Assembly (NCBI RefSeq): GCF_003253995.1
Contig: NZ_QKZL01000006.1
Location: 124,001-188,000, forward strand
DNA from: Palleronia aestuarii
Lineage (GTDB): Bacteria > Pseudomonadota > Alphaproteobacteria > Rhodobacterales > Rhodobacteraceae
Direction: 5' to 3'
Length of the DNA stretch: 64,000 bases
Both the position numbers and the translations under genes were made by a program. Below the pieces are notes generated by a model. The model was not told the origin of the DNA, ran no database searches, and saw only the letters and a list, made by a program, of their open reading frames with translations. Shown piece by piece: positions 54,254-62,744 of this stretch. How positions within the stretch are numbered: the first letter of the stretch is position 1; each line of letters begins with the position of its first letter.

Positions 54254-55167
54254 CCGAACACGAGGTGATCCGCGTTCTTCTCGTCACCGGCCCATCGGGC
54301 GCCGGGCGCTCGACGGCGATCGATGCGCTCGAGGATTTGGGCTTCGAGGCGATCGACAATCTTCCGCTGAGCCTGATCGACCGTGTGCTGACCGTGGATC
54401 GGGTTCACGCGGAAGCACGCCGTCCCCTCGCACTCGGGATCGACGTCCGCAATCGTGATTTCAGCCCGGACGCGATGCTCGAGATCGTGGAGCGGCTGAC
54501 CGAGGCGCCGGAGACCGGCGCGGAACTTCTCTATCTCGATGCCGCACCGGAGGTGCTGGAACGCCGCTACTCGGAGACGCGCCGGCGCCATCCGCTCGCC
54601 CCGGAGGACATGCCGGCCCAGGGAATAACGCGCGAAATCGAGTACTTGACGGCGTTGCGGGCGCAGGCCGACATCCTCATCGACACGTCCGACATGACGC
54701 CGCATGACCTGCGGGCCGAGATCGTGCGGCAGTTCCGGATGGACGACAGCCCCGGCTTCGGGGTTTCGGTCCATTCCTTCTCCTACAAGCGCGGTCTGCC
54801 GCGCGGCGTCGACATGGTGTTCGACCTCCGTTTCCTGCGCAATCCGCATTGGGACGGTGCGTTGAGGAACGGGACGGGACTCGATCCGGACGTTGCGGCC
54901 TACGTGGCGGCCGATCCGCGCTTCGATCCGTTCTATCGCCAAATGCACGACATGATCACCGATCTGCTGCCGGCATTCGTGGCAGAGGGGAAAACGCATC
55001 TCAACGTGGCGATGGGATGTACCGGAGGGCAACACAGATCCGTTGCCGTGGCCGAAAAGCTGGCGAAAGCCCTTGCGGCGGAGGGATGGCAGGTGTCAAC
55101 TCGTCACAGGGAGCTAGAGCGGCGCGCGGGGATCGTGGCGCGTCCCAGCAGGGGAAATGCGCCGTGA
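54250..55167 (+). CDS. rapZ: RNase adapter RapZ (P-loop protein)
   Basis: A 305-residue RapZ/YvcJ-family protein. P-loop is GPSGAGRST at 14-22, with Arg20 where Lys is usual; LEDLGFEAIDNLPLSLI, EYLTALRAQADILIDTS and the C-terminal MGCTGGQHRSVAVAEKLA (putative ligand site) are family marks. In enterobacteria RapZ controls GlmS sRNAs; in alphaproteobacteria the role is unclear. ATGA overlap with hprK and GTGA overlap with the EIIA gene. Confidence 0.93.
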   Translation: MTEHEVIRVLLVTGPSGAGRSTAIDALEDLGFEAIDNLPLSLIDRVLTVDRVHAEARRPLALGIDVRNRDFSPDAMLEIVERLTEAPETGAELLYLDAAPEVLERRYSETRRRHPLAPEDMPAQGITREIEYLTALRAQADILIDTSDMTPHDLRAEIVRQFRMDDSPGFGVSVHSFSYKRGLPRGVDMVFDLRFLRNPHWDGALRNGTGLDPDVAAYVAADPRFDPFYRQMHDMITDLLPAFVAEGKTHLNVAMGCTGGQHRSVAVAEKLAKALAAEGWQVSTRHRELERRAGIVARPSRGNAP

Positions 55168-55583
55168 TCGGCATTGTTATCGTGGCTCACGGGGGCCTCG
55201 CCCACGAATTTTTGGCCGCAGTCGAACATGTGGTGGGCCGGCAGAATGGCGTTCAGGCAATCGCCATAGAGCCCGATTGCGACCGCAATGTGAAACAGGC
55301 CGAGATTTGTGCTGCGGCTGATAGCGTCGATACCGGCGACGGGGTGATCGTTGCGACCGACATGTTCGGTGGCTCGCCGTCCAACCTGAGCCTGAATGCC
55401 TGCAGTCCGAGTGACCGGCGGATCGTCTACGGGGCCAACCTGCCGATGCTCATCAAGCTTGCGAAGTCGCGACATCTGCCCCTCGGAGAGGCGGTGAGCG
55501 GGGCGCTGATGGCGGGTCGGAAATACCTCGACGCGATGGGCTCGACCCAGCCTGAACTGCGCCTGGCGGGCGGAAAGGGCTAG
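55164..55583 (+). CDS. PTS EIIA component (mannose family)
   Basis: A 139-residue EIIA of the mannose-family PTS. Predicted phospho-His9 lies in GIVIVAHGGLAHEF, and DMFGGSPSNLSLN is also typical. Without EIIB/EIIC genes nearby it most likely has a regulatory role, accepting phosphate from HPr. Start GTG 55164 overlaps the rapZ stop (GTGA). Confidence 0.9.
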   Translation: MIGIVIVAHGGLAHEFLAAVEHVVGRQNGVQAIAIEPDCDRNVKQAEICAAADSVDTGDGVIVATDMFGGSPSNLSLNACSPSDRRIVYGANLPMLIKLAKSRHLPLGEAVSGALMAGRKYLDAMGSTQPELRLAGGKG

Positions 55584-55853
55584 GTGGTGGCGCGGCGCCT
55601 GGAGATCGTCAACGAGAAGGGTTTGCACGCTCGGGCCTCGGCGAAGCTGGTCGAGGTGGTCGAGGCGCACGACGCGCGGGCGACGGTCTCCTGCAATGGC
55701 ATGAGCGCCTCGGGCGACAGTATCATGGGGCTGCTCATGCTGGCAGCCGCGCGCGGGACGTTCATCGAGATCGAGACGACCGGCGCACAGGCCGAAGCTT
55801 TGGCCGATGCTCTCGAAGAACTTGTCCGCAATCGCTTCGACGAGGAGATGTAG
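55584..55853 (+). CDS. HPr phosphocarrier protein
   Basis: An 89-residue HPr. Counting from GTG 55584, the enzyme I phosphorylation site is His15 (GLHARAS) and the HprK site is Ser46 (SGDSIMGL), the canonical numbers, which supports this start over GTG 55587. It abuts the EIIA stop codon. Enzyme I is not encoded in the window. With HprK it forms a regulatory phosphotransfer branch. Confidence 0.94.
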   Translation: MVARRLEIVNEKGLHARASAKLVEVVEAHDARATVSCNGMSASGDSIMGLLMLAAARGTFIEIETTGAQAEALADALEELVRNRFDEEM

Positions 55854-56104
55854 CGACCGCAAGCGTGGATAACGCGGAGCAGCGTGTCGTCCATCGCTAT
55901 CTCTCGTGATCTTGAAACATCACGCCCGTCGATCACGGTTTTCGCCCGGGCTGCGGTAGCGGATTTCGGAAATCCAGAGCAAATTTCGGTGCGTAGAGCA
56001 CGGTGCGCTCGACGAAGGGCTGTCGTTCCGCCGCGGGACATGTCACCACCCCCGTCAGGGTCGAGTGGTTCGCGGCGGCCGATATTCTGCCAGGGAGGCG
56101 CACC

Positions 56105-56722
56105 GTGTTCGATTTCATTTCCGGCATCATCGATCAGGTCGGTTATCTCGGGATCGCGTTTCTCATGTTCATCGAGAACGTCTTCCCCCCGATCCCGTCG
56201 GAGCTGATCATGCCGCTCGCGGGGTTCAATGCCGCGACGGGACCGATGAATTTCCTGGGCGTGCTGCTCTCGGGAGTCGTGGGCTCTCTCGCCGGCGCGA
56301 TCCTCTGGTACTGGATCGGCCTCCGGATCGGAGCGCGTCGCATCCACAAGCTGGCCCGTAAACACGGCCGCTGGCTCACCGTCTCTCCCGAGGAATTCGA
56401 CGAGGCGCAGGGCTGGTTCGACCGGCATGGCGGCATGGCGGTACTCTTCGGCCGATTGATCCCCACCGTACGGACCTTCATCTCCGTCCCTGCGGGGCTC
56501 GTGCCGATGCCGTTCGGGCGCTTCGTGATCTATTCGACGGTCGGCACGACCGTCTGGACGGCCTTGCTCACCGGCGCGGGCTACATTCTGGAGGCTCAGT
56601 ACGAGCGGGTGTCGACATGGCTCAATCCCGTCTCGACGGCCGTCGTGGTCGGCCTCGCCGCCTGGTACGCATGGCGCGTCGCGACCTATCGCCGTCGCGT
56701 GCCGCTCGACAAGGACGCCTAG
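56105..56722 (+). CDS. DedA family membrane protein
   Basis: A 205-residue SNARE-associated/DedA family protein with about five hydrophobic segments. ENVFPPIPSELIMPLAGF, the Gly-rich GSLAGAILWYWIGLRIGARR and FGRLIPTVRTFISVPAG are the family motifs; relatives move lipids such as undecaprenyl phosphate across the membrane. GTG 56105 is chosen for GGGAGG 5 nt upstream. The 250 bp before it contain no gene, only a small hairpin at 55961-55975. Confidence 0.9.
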   Translation: MFDFISGIIDQVGYLGIAFLMFIENVFPPIPSELIMPLAGFNAATGPMNFLGVLLSGVVGSLAGAILWYWIGLRIGARRIHKLARKHGRWLTVSPEEFDEAQGWFDRHGGMAVLFGRLIPTVRTFISVPAGLVPMPFGRFVIYSTVGTTVWTALLTGAGYILEAQYERVSTWLNPVSTAVVVGLAAWYAWRVATYRRRVPLDKDA

Positions 56723-57594
56723 CGGGTCGGGACGGGTTTCTCTCCGCGGTAATCGTAGAAGCCGCGCTGCGACTTGCGGCCGAGCCAGCCCGCTTCGACG
56801 TACTTCGTGAGCAGCGGGCAGGGCCGATACTTCGTATCGGCGAGCCCGTCATGAAGGACGTTCATGATCGAGAGACATGTATCGAGCCCGATGAAATCGG
56901 CAAGCTCGAGCGGTCCCATCGGATGGTTCGTGCCGAGCTTCATCGCCTTGTCGATCGAGGCGACCCCTCCCACGCCTTCATAGAGGACGTAAACGGCCTC
57001 GTTGATCATCGGCATGAGAATGCGGTTGACGATGAAAGCGGGGAAATCCTCCGCGACGGAGGCGGTCTTGCCCAGCCGCTCGACCACCGACTGGCAGGCC
57101 TCGAACGTTTCCTCGTCCGTGGCGATGCCGCGGATGAGCTCCACGAGGCTCATCACCGGAACGGGGTTCATGAAGTGGAAGCCCATGAACTTTTCCGGTC
57201 GGTCCGTCTTCGATGCGAGCCGCGTGATCGAAATCGACGAGGTGTTCGAGGTGAGGATCGTGCCCGATCCCAGATGCGGCACGAGTTCGGCGAAGATTGC
57301 GTCCTTCACGCTCTCGCGTTCTGTCGCCGCCTCGATCACGAGGTCGGTTTCACCGAGTTCTCCGAGCGTCTCGGTCGTCCGGATCCGCCCGAGCGCCGCG
57401 TCGCGGTCCTCTCCCGCGATCTTCTCCCGCGAGACCTGCCGGTTCATGTTGGAGGTGATCGTTTCCAAGGCTCTCTCGAGCGCATCGGGATCGACGTCGT
57501 TCAGCAGCACGTCGTATCCGGCAAGCGCGCAGACATGGGCGATGCCGCTGCCCATCTGACCCGCTCCGATCACGCCGACCCGCTTGATTTCCAT
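56719..57594 (-). CDS. 3-Hydroxybutyryl-CoA dehydrogenase
   Basis: A 291-residue NAD-dependent dehydrogenase of the HBD/PaaH group. VGVIGAGQMGSGIAHVCA (residues 6-23) is the NAD loop; ILTSNTSSISITRLA, FMGFHFMNPVPVM (catalytic His) and GFYDYRGEKP are family marks. It oxidises (S)-3-hydroxybutyryl-CoA. Converges with and overlaps the DedA gene by 4 nt. Confidence 0.93.
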   Translation of the reverse strand: MEIKRVGVIGAGQMGSGIAHVCALAGYDVLLNDVDPDALERALETITSNMNRQVSREKIAGEDRDAALGRIRTTETLGELGETDLVIEAATERESVKDAIFAELVPHLGSGTILTSNTSSISITRLASKTDRPEKFMGFHFMNPVPVMSLVELIRGIATDEETFEACQSVVERLGKTASVAEDFPAFIVNRILMPMINEAVYVLYEGVGGVASIDKAMKLGTNHPMGPLELADFIGLDTCLSIMNVLHDGLADTKYRPCPLLTKYVEAGWLGRKSQRGFYDYRGEKPVPTR

Positions 57595-57764
57595 GCCGTA
57601 TCCCTTCCCACCGAACGTACCGGGCGACTTTAGGCTTCGCGGCGGGCGCGATGCAAGGCGTCGCGGCGGCACGTTGCTTTCCATCAAATTGAAACTTTAG
57701 CAGATTGCCAATTCCCCCCCCCTAGTCTCGTCCCGGGTGAGACGGATGTGAGGAGTGGGTCGCG

Positions 57765-58604
57765 ATGAACATGGAGCAAACCGGATCGTTTATGCCGGGT
57801 GTCGCAAAGTCCGGCGCTCCGGGCAATGACGATGGAAATTACATTGCGGTGCTGGGCGGGATCGAGACCTGCGGTTGGTATGTCGATGCGCCCTATCCCG
57901 CACTTCTCGAGGCGGCGAGCGGAACGCGATGCCTGAACCTCGCGAAGCCGCATGCCGGACCCGACGCGTTCCTGGGTGACGAGGCGGTTCTCGCGGCCTG
58001 TCAGAACGCGCGCCTCACCGTGATCGCGGTGTCGGGCGCGCATGTCGTCCAGAACAGGTTCTACGCGATGCATTCGCGGCGCAACGACCGGATCGTGCGG
58101 CAGACCGACTTCCTGCGTGCGGTCTATCCCGAGGTCGACTTCTCCCGGCATCATTTCGTGCGTCACATGCTGGGCGAGCTTTACGACCGCTCGCCCGCCC
58201 GGTTCGCCCTCATTCGCGACGAGTTGCAGCGCAACTGGATACAGCGGATGAATCTCCTCTGCGCCCGCACCGGCGGCGAGGTCGTTCTGGTGTGGGTCGG
58301 CGATCGGTCGCCGGACGATCCGGCGGAGACGGTCGAGGATGGCGACCCGCCCCTCGTCACGCGGGCCATGCTGCGTGCCTTGCGTGGCCGGATCCGTGCG
58401 ACCGTGGAGGTCCTGGACATCTCCGGATCGGAGGCGGAGGCGTTGGAGGGCAAGATCTACGGCGAAGGGCAGGAGCACGCCGCCCTTCGCGTTCCCGGTC
58501 CGCGCGCCCACCGCGAGCTTGGCGATCGGCTTGCCGCCGCGGTGAAGCCGATCCTCGCGGAACTCGCGCCGTCCGTCTCGCGCCCGGTCGCCCGGCGCGC
58601 GTGA
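57765..58604 (+). CDS. DUF6473-like protein
   Basis: A 279-residue protein resembling DUF6473, a family largely of Rhodobacterales. Visible features: YIAVLGGIETCGWYVDAPYP near the N terminus, LNLAKPHAGPDAFL, VSGAHVVQNRFYAMHSRRND and VVLVWVGDRS. The GxxxC and Ala-His motifs hint at an SGNH-hydrolase or sulfotransferase-like fold but this is speculation. Upstream is a run of nine cytosines at 57714-57722. No signal peptide. Confidence 0.7.
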   Translation: MNMEQTGSFMPGVAKSGAPGNDDGNYIAVLGGIETCGWYVDAPYPALLEAASGTRCLNLAKPHAGPDAFLGDEAVLAACQNARLTVIAVSGAHVVQNRFYAMHSRRNDRIVRQTDFLRAVYPEVDFSRHHFVRHMLGELYDRSPARFALIRDELQRNWIQRMNLLCARTGGEVVLVWVGDRSPDDPAETVEDGDPPLVTRAMLRALRGRIRATVEVLDISGSEAEALEGKIYGEGQEHAALRVPGPRAHRELGDRLAAAVKPILAELAPSVSRPVARRA

Positions 58605-58616
58605 CGGGACATCGCC

Positions 58617-59543
58617 TCAAAGCTTCTCGGTCAGTTCCGGCACGAGCTCGAAGAGGTCGCCCACGAGGCCGTAATCGGCAACCTGAAAGATCGGTGCCTC
58701 TTCGTCCTTGTTGATGGCGACGATGACGCGGCTATCCTTCATCCCGGCTAGGTGCTGGATCGCGCCGGAGATGCCGACGGCGATGTAAAGGTCGGGCGCG
58801 ACGACCTTGCCGGTCTGTCCCACCTGCCAGTCGTTCGGGGCATAGCCCGAATCGACCGCCGCGCGGGAGGCGCCCACCGCCGCACCGAGCTTGTCGGCGA
58901 GTTTCTCCACGATCTCGAAGTTCTCCTCGGAGCCGATGCCGCGTCCGCCCGAGACGACGATGCCCGCGGAGGTGAGGTCTGGCCGGTCGCTTTCGGCGAC
59001 CTTGTCCTCGACCCATTCCGAAAGGCCCAGCGCCGTGCCCGCACCGATTGTCTCGACCTGCGCGGAGCCGCCCGCGGGCGCCGCGTCGAAGGTCGAGGTG
59101 CGGATCGAGATCACCTTCGTCGCGTCCTTCGAACGGACCTTCTGTACCGCGTTGCCCGCGTAGATCGGACGCTCGAACGTGTCGCTGTCCACGATACCGG
59201 AGACGTCGGTGATCACCATCACGTCGAGGAGGGCCGCGACACGCGGCAAGATGTTCTTCGCGTCGGTCGTGGCCGGTGCGCAAATATGGCTGTAATCGCC
59301 TGCGAGATCCACGATCAGGGCGGCGACGGGCTCGGCCAGCCGGTGGCCGTAGAGCGCATCCTCGGCGCAGAGGACCTTCTCGACACCGTCGATCTTGGCC
59401 GCCTCTTCCGCCGCGCCCGCGCAACTTTCGCCGGTGCAGAGAAGCGTGACGTCCCCGAGGGCCTTGGCGGCCGTGACCGCTTTCGCCGTCGCGTCCATGT
59501 TGAGCGTGCCGTCCGTCACTTCGGCCAGAAGCAGTACCGCCAT
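58617..59543 (-). CDS. etfA: Electron transfer flavoprotein alpha subunit
   Basis: A 308-residue FAD-binding subunit. [15 protein letters not shown] at the start and, near the C terminus, the FAD motif [22 protein letters not shown] followed by [21 protein letters not shown]. Forms EtfAB with etfB and carries electrons from acyl-CoA dehydrogenases to ETF-QO. Its start overlaps the etfB stop by one base. Confidence 0.96.
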   Translation of the reverse strand: MAVLLLAEVTDGTLNMDATAKAVTAAKALGDVTLLCTGESCAGAAEEAAKIDGVEKVLCAEDALYGHRLAEPVAALIVDLAGDYSHICAPATTDAKNILPRVAALLDVMVITDVSGIVDSDTFERPIYAGNAVQKVRSKDATKVISIRTSTFDAAPAGGSAQVETIGAGTALGLSEWVEDKVAESDRPDLTSAGIVVSGGRGIGSEENFEIVEKLADKLGAAVGASRAAVDSGYAPNDWQVGQTGKVVAPDLYIAVGISGAIQHLAGMKDSRVIVAINKDEEAPIFQVADYGLVGDLFELVPELTEKL

Positions 59544-60304
59544 CAGATTACCCCCGCCTCGTTCTTGAGCTTGTCCACGAGCTCGTCGACCGAGCCCACG
59601 AGAATACCGGCCTTGCGCGCCTCGGGCTCCGACGTGCTCACGATTTCGAGACGCGGGGCGACATCGACGCCGTAATCCCCGGGCGTCTTTTCATCGAGAG
59701 GCTTCTTCTTCGCCTTCATGATGTTCGGCAGGCTCGCATAGCGCGGCTCGTTGAGCCGCAGGTCGACGCTGACGACGGCGGGCATCTTGACCTTGATCGT
59801 CTGCAACCCGCCATCGACCTCGCGCGTGACCGTGGCGTGCTCGCCCTCGATCTCGATCTTCGAGGCGAAGGTCGCCTGGGACCAGCCGAGGAGTGCCGAA
59901 AGCATCTGGCCGGTCGCGTTCATGTCGTTGTCGATCGCCTGCTTGCCGCAGAGCACCATTCCCGGCTGCTCCTCGTCGATCACGGCCTTCAGGAGCTTCG
60001 CCACGCCGAGCGGTTCGATATCGGTGTGGACGTCGTCGGACGCGACGATGAGGATCGCGCGGTCGGCACCCATCGCGAGAGCGGTCCTGAGCGTCTCCTG
60101 CGCCTGCTTCACGCCGATGGAGACCACGACGATCTCTTCCGCCGCACCGCGCTCCTTGAGGCGGATCGCCTCTTCGACCGCGATCTCGTCGAACGGGTTC
60201 ATCGACATCTTGACGTTGCCGAGATCGACGCCGCTCCCGTCCGATTTCACCCGGACCTTCACGTTGTAGTCGATCACCCGCTTTACGGGTACCAGTACCT
60301 TCAT
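59543..60304 (-). CDS. etfB: Electron transfer flavoprotein beta subunit
   Basis: A 253-residue AMP-binding subunit. [20 protein letters not shown] at the start, [38 protein letters not shown]-like [17 protein letters not shown], and the recognition loop [11 protein letters not shown] are typical. ATG 60304 is the family start. Lies 106 bp downstream of the adenosyltransferase gene. Confidence 0.96.
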   Translation of the reverse strand: MKVLVPVKRVIDYNVKVRVKSDGSGVDLGNVKMSMNPFDEIAVEEAIRLKERGAAEEIVVVSIGVKQAQETLRTALAMGADRAILIVASDDVHTDIEPLGVAKLLKAVIDEEQPGMVLCGKQAIDNDMNATGQMLSALLGWSQATFASKIEIEGEHATVTREVDGGLQTIKVKMPAVVSVDLRLNEPRYASLPNIMKAKKKPLDEKTPGDYGVDVAPRLEIVSTSEPEARKAGILVGSVDELVDKLKNEAGVI

Positions 60305-60410
60305 GTCCCCATCTCCTCGGTCATCCGCAGCGACACGTAGACGAGCGGCGGGGCGAACAACAACCGAAAACCGTCCCGATACCCGGCGAAAGCGTCGCGC
60401 CCCACGCCTT

Positions 60411-60983
60411 TCAGCGGTTCTTGCCCGGCGTCCAGAGAATGTCCCCGCGCCCTTCGTCGTTGGCCAGCCGGGCGGCGCAGAAACACCAGTCGGACAGCCG
60501 GTTGAGATAGGTGATCGCCGCGGGATTGACCTCGTCCGACGCGGCAAGCGCGAGCGTGTGCCGCTCCGCGCGACGGGTGATCGTCCGGGCGAGGTGAAGG
60601 TTCGCGGCGAGCGGCGTGCCGCCGGGAAGCACGAAGCTCCGCAAAGGCTCCAGCGCCTCGTTCATCCGGTCGATCTCTTTCTCGAGCCTCCCGGTCTGGC
60701 CGGGGCTCATGCGAAGCGGTGGATATTCGGCTTCCGCGTCCTTTTCCATTCCGGGCCGGCAGAGATCCGCGCCGAGATCGAAGAGGTCGTTCTGGATCGC
60801 GGAGATCTGCTCGACCATCTCGCCTTCGGCGTGCAGACGCGCGAGGCCGAAGGTCGAGTTCGCCTCGTCGACGGTGCCGTAGGCGGTAACCCGCGCGTCG
60901 AACTTGGAGACGCGGGTGCCATTGCCGAGCGCGGTCTCCCCCTTGTCCCCGGTGCGCGTGTAGATCTTGTTCAGAACGACCAT
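60411..60983 (-). CDS. PduO-type cob(I)alamin adenosyltransferase
   Basis: A 190-residue ATP:cob(I)alamin adenosyltransferase (PduO/MMAB type). [21 protein letters not shown] forms the ATP site, and [10 protein letters not shown] and [13 protein letters not shown] are conserved. It supplies adenosylcobalamin, needed by methylmalonyl- and ethylmalonyl-CoA mutases. Sits in one strand block with the twin-TM protein and etfBA. Confidence 0.93.
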   Translation of the reverse strand: MVVLNKIYTRTGDKGETALGNGTRVSKFDARVTAYGTVDEANSTFGLARLHAEGEMVEQISAIQNDLFDLGADLCRPGMEKDAEAEYPPLRMSPGQTGRLEKEIDRMNEALEPLRSFVLPGGTPLAANLHLARTITRRAERHTLALAASDEVNPAAITYLNRLSDWCFCAARLANDEGRGDILWTPGKNR

Positions 60984-60985
60984 GC

Positions 60986-61192
60986 CTATCCTCCCGTGCG
61001 GCGAAAAAATACGAAGACGAGGATCAGCGCGATCGCCACGGCCTGAGCGTAGATCCGCCAGCGCATGTACTTGTTCGACGTCTTGGCGTTCGCCTCCCCG
61101 CCTCGTCCGAAACTGCCGATCCCGAGGAGCAGGATCCCGAGCACGACCAGCACCGCGACGGCGACGACGATGAAAAGTGGATCGCTGGACAT
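60986..61192 (-). CDS. Twin-transmembrane HIG1-like protein
   Basis: A 68-residue protein with two membrane helices (about 5-26 and 45-63) separated by GRGGEANAKTSNKYMRWRI, matching the HIG1 hypoxia-induced domain of small bacterial twin-TM proteins, which in mitochondria associate with cytochrome oxidase. Two bp separate it from the adenosyltransferase, so they are cotranscribed. Confidence 0.85.
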   Translation of the reverse strand: MSSDPLFIVVAVAVLVVLGILLLGIGSFGRGGEANAKTSNKYMRWRIYAQAVAIALILVFVFFRRTGG

Positions 61193-61257
61193 GATGGGCC
61201 TCCCGCCGATCGTGTTGCCCGCCGACATAGCAGACCGGCCGGAAAAGGCGAGGCCGG

Positions 61258-62085
61258 TCAGCGCCGGGCGATCATCGCGTCGAGGGCGCGGGCAGGCAGG
61301 AGACGTCGTGCCGCGGCCATCAGATGCGTGGCTTTCGTGATGTTGTAATGTCCGCGCGGCGACGGCGTCTCGAGGGCGTGCAGAAGCTTTTCCGCCACGG
61401 CGGCGGCCGGTAGTTCGAAGGGGTCGGGGCCGCGCTCGGCATAGAGGCGATCGATGAGGGAACGCTCGTACTGCGCGCGGCGTGGTGACTTGCGCCAGTC
61501 GATCCAGCGCTCGAAATGCGGGATCGAGTTCACCCGGATGCGGGAGGTGATGGGGCCCGGCCGCAACGTCACGACATGGATGGGAGTGTCGCGCATCTCG
61601 ATCCTCAGGACGTCCGTCAGTCCCTCGAGCGCGAACTTCGTCGCTACGTAGGCGCCACGCCAGCGCATCGGCACGATCCCGAGCACCGAGGAGCAATTGA
61701 CGATCCGCCCGTGCCCCTGCGCGCGCATGACCGGGATCACCGACCGCGTCAGGGCGTGCCAGCCGAAGAGGTTCGCCTCGAAGATCGCCCGGAGCCCTTC
61801 CACGGGCAGATCCTCGACCGCACCCGGGACGGCATAAGCCCCGTTGTTGTAAAGCGCATCGAGCGTGCCGCCCGTGCGCGTGAGCACGGTGTCAAGCGCC
61901 GCGCTGAGAGAGTCGGGATCGGCGTAGTCGAGCGGCAGGGCCTCATACCCGTCCCGCTCGAGCCGCGATACGTCTTCGGACTGGCGGCACCCGGCAAAGA
62001 CCCGCCAGTCGCGCTCCCGCAGGAGTGTCGCCGCGGCAAGGCCGATCCCGGACGAGCAGCCGGTGATGAGGATCGTACGTGTCAT
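61258..62085 (-). CDS. SDR family oxidoreductase
   Basis: A 275-residue short-chain dehydrogenase: [18 protein letters not shown] at residues 5-22, LYNNGAYAV (NNGAY in place of NNAG), catalytic Ser in NCSSVLG and Tyr/Lys in [18 protein letters not shown] is 4-5 nt before ATG 62085. Substrate unknown. No operon partner beyond the SH3 gene 29 bp upstream. Confidence 0.88.
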   Translation of the reverse strand: MTRTILITGCSSGIGLAAATLLRERDWRVFAGCRQSEDVSRLERDGYEALPLDYADPDSLSAALDTVLTRTGGTLDALYNNGAYAVPGAVEDLPVEGLRAIFEANLFGWHALTRSVIPVMRAQGHGRIVNCSSVLGIVPMRWRGAYVATKFALEGLTDVLRIEMRDTPIHVVTLRPGPITSRIRVNSIPHFERWIDWRKSPRRAQYERSLIDRLYAERGPDPFELPAAAVAEKLLHALETPSPRGHYNITKATHLMAAARRLLPARALDAMIARR

Positions 62086-62114
62086 TCGGCCTTCCTTGCG
62101 GCGCGCGCCGCACT

Positions 62115-62585
62115 TCATTCCGCGAGCAGGAAATCGGCCATCCAGCCCTGGGTACCGGTCGTAGAGACTTCCACCTCCACCCAGCCATCGCCCGGATCGT
62201 CGAGCACCGCCACGCGCTCGCCTTCCTGAAGCTGACCGATCACGTCGTAGGCGGTTCCCGGCCCGCTGCGCATGTTGACGCGATTGCCGGACACCGAACG
62301 AAGCGGCGGACCCTCCGCCACCGGCGCAGCCTCTTCACCGTCCTCGGGGGGCGGTGGGGCTTCGGGTGGCGCCTCGCTCGCGGCGAGCGCGCGTTCGATC
62401 GCCCCCCGCTCGTCGGCGAGGTCGAGGCGGTTCGGCTGCGGAACGAGTTCCTCGGGAACGGGCTCGGCGCGGGAGGCGGCAACGTTGCGCGTGCCGCCGA
62501 CGGTACCCCGTGGATCGGGTCCGCGCCCGGCGAGGACCATCGTCACGAAGATGGCGGCAAGGAGAAGAAGCGTAAGGCGAATCAT
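62115..62585 (-). CDS. SH3-domain secreted protein
   Basis: A 156-residue protein with a signal peptide or anchor (about 3-19), a Pro/Glu/Ala-rich linker (about 25-98), and a bacterial SH3 domain (about 99-156) with [19 protein letters not shown] and GDGWVEVEV. Such domains bind cell-wall peptides. Probably periplasmic; role unknown. Confidence 0.85.
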   Translation of the reverse strand: MIRLTLLLLAAIFVTMVLAGRGPDPRGTVGGTRNVAASRAEPVPEELVPQPNRLDLADERGAIERALAASEAPPEAPPPPEDGEEAAPVAEGPPLRSVSGNRVNMRSGPGTAYDVIGQLQEGERVAVLDDPGDGWVEVEVSTTGTQGWMADFLLAE

Positions 62586-62744
62586 GGCAGGTCCGGGGCG
62601 CTGAACCCGCCATATACCGCATCCCGCCGGCATGGATCTCCCGAATTGCGGTGTTTTCACCCAAGGTGTCGCGACGGAAGCGATGCCGCCGCGGCTCGTG
62701 TCATCGGCGCTTTACCGGGCGACGGGTGCGCGGTATCTGCGCGC

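Noticed and set aside
55961-55975. GGATTT-CGG-AAATCC hairpin after the HPr gene
   Set aside because: Short stem, over 100 bp from the stop, no T run; could be chance.
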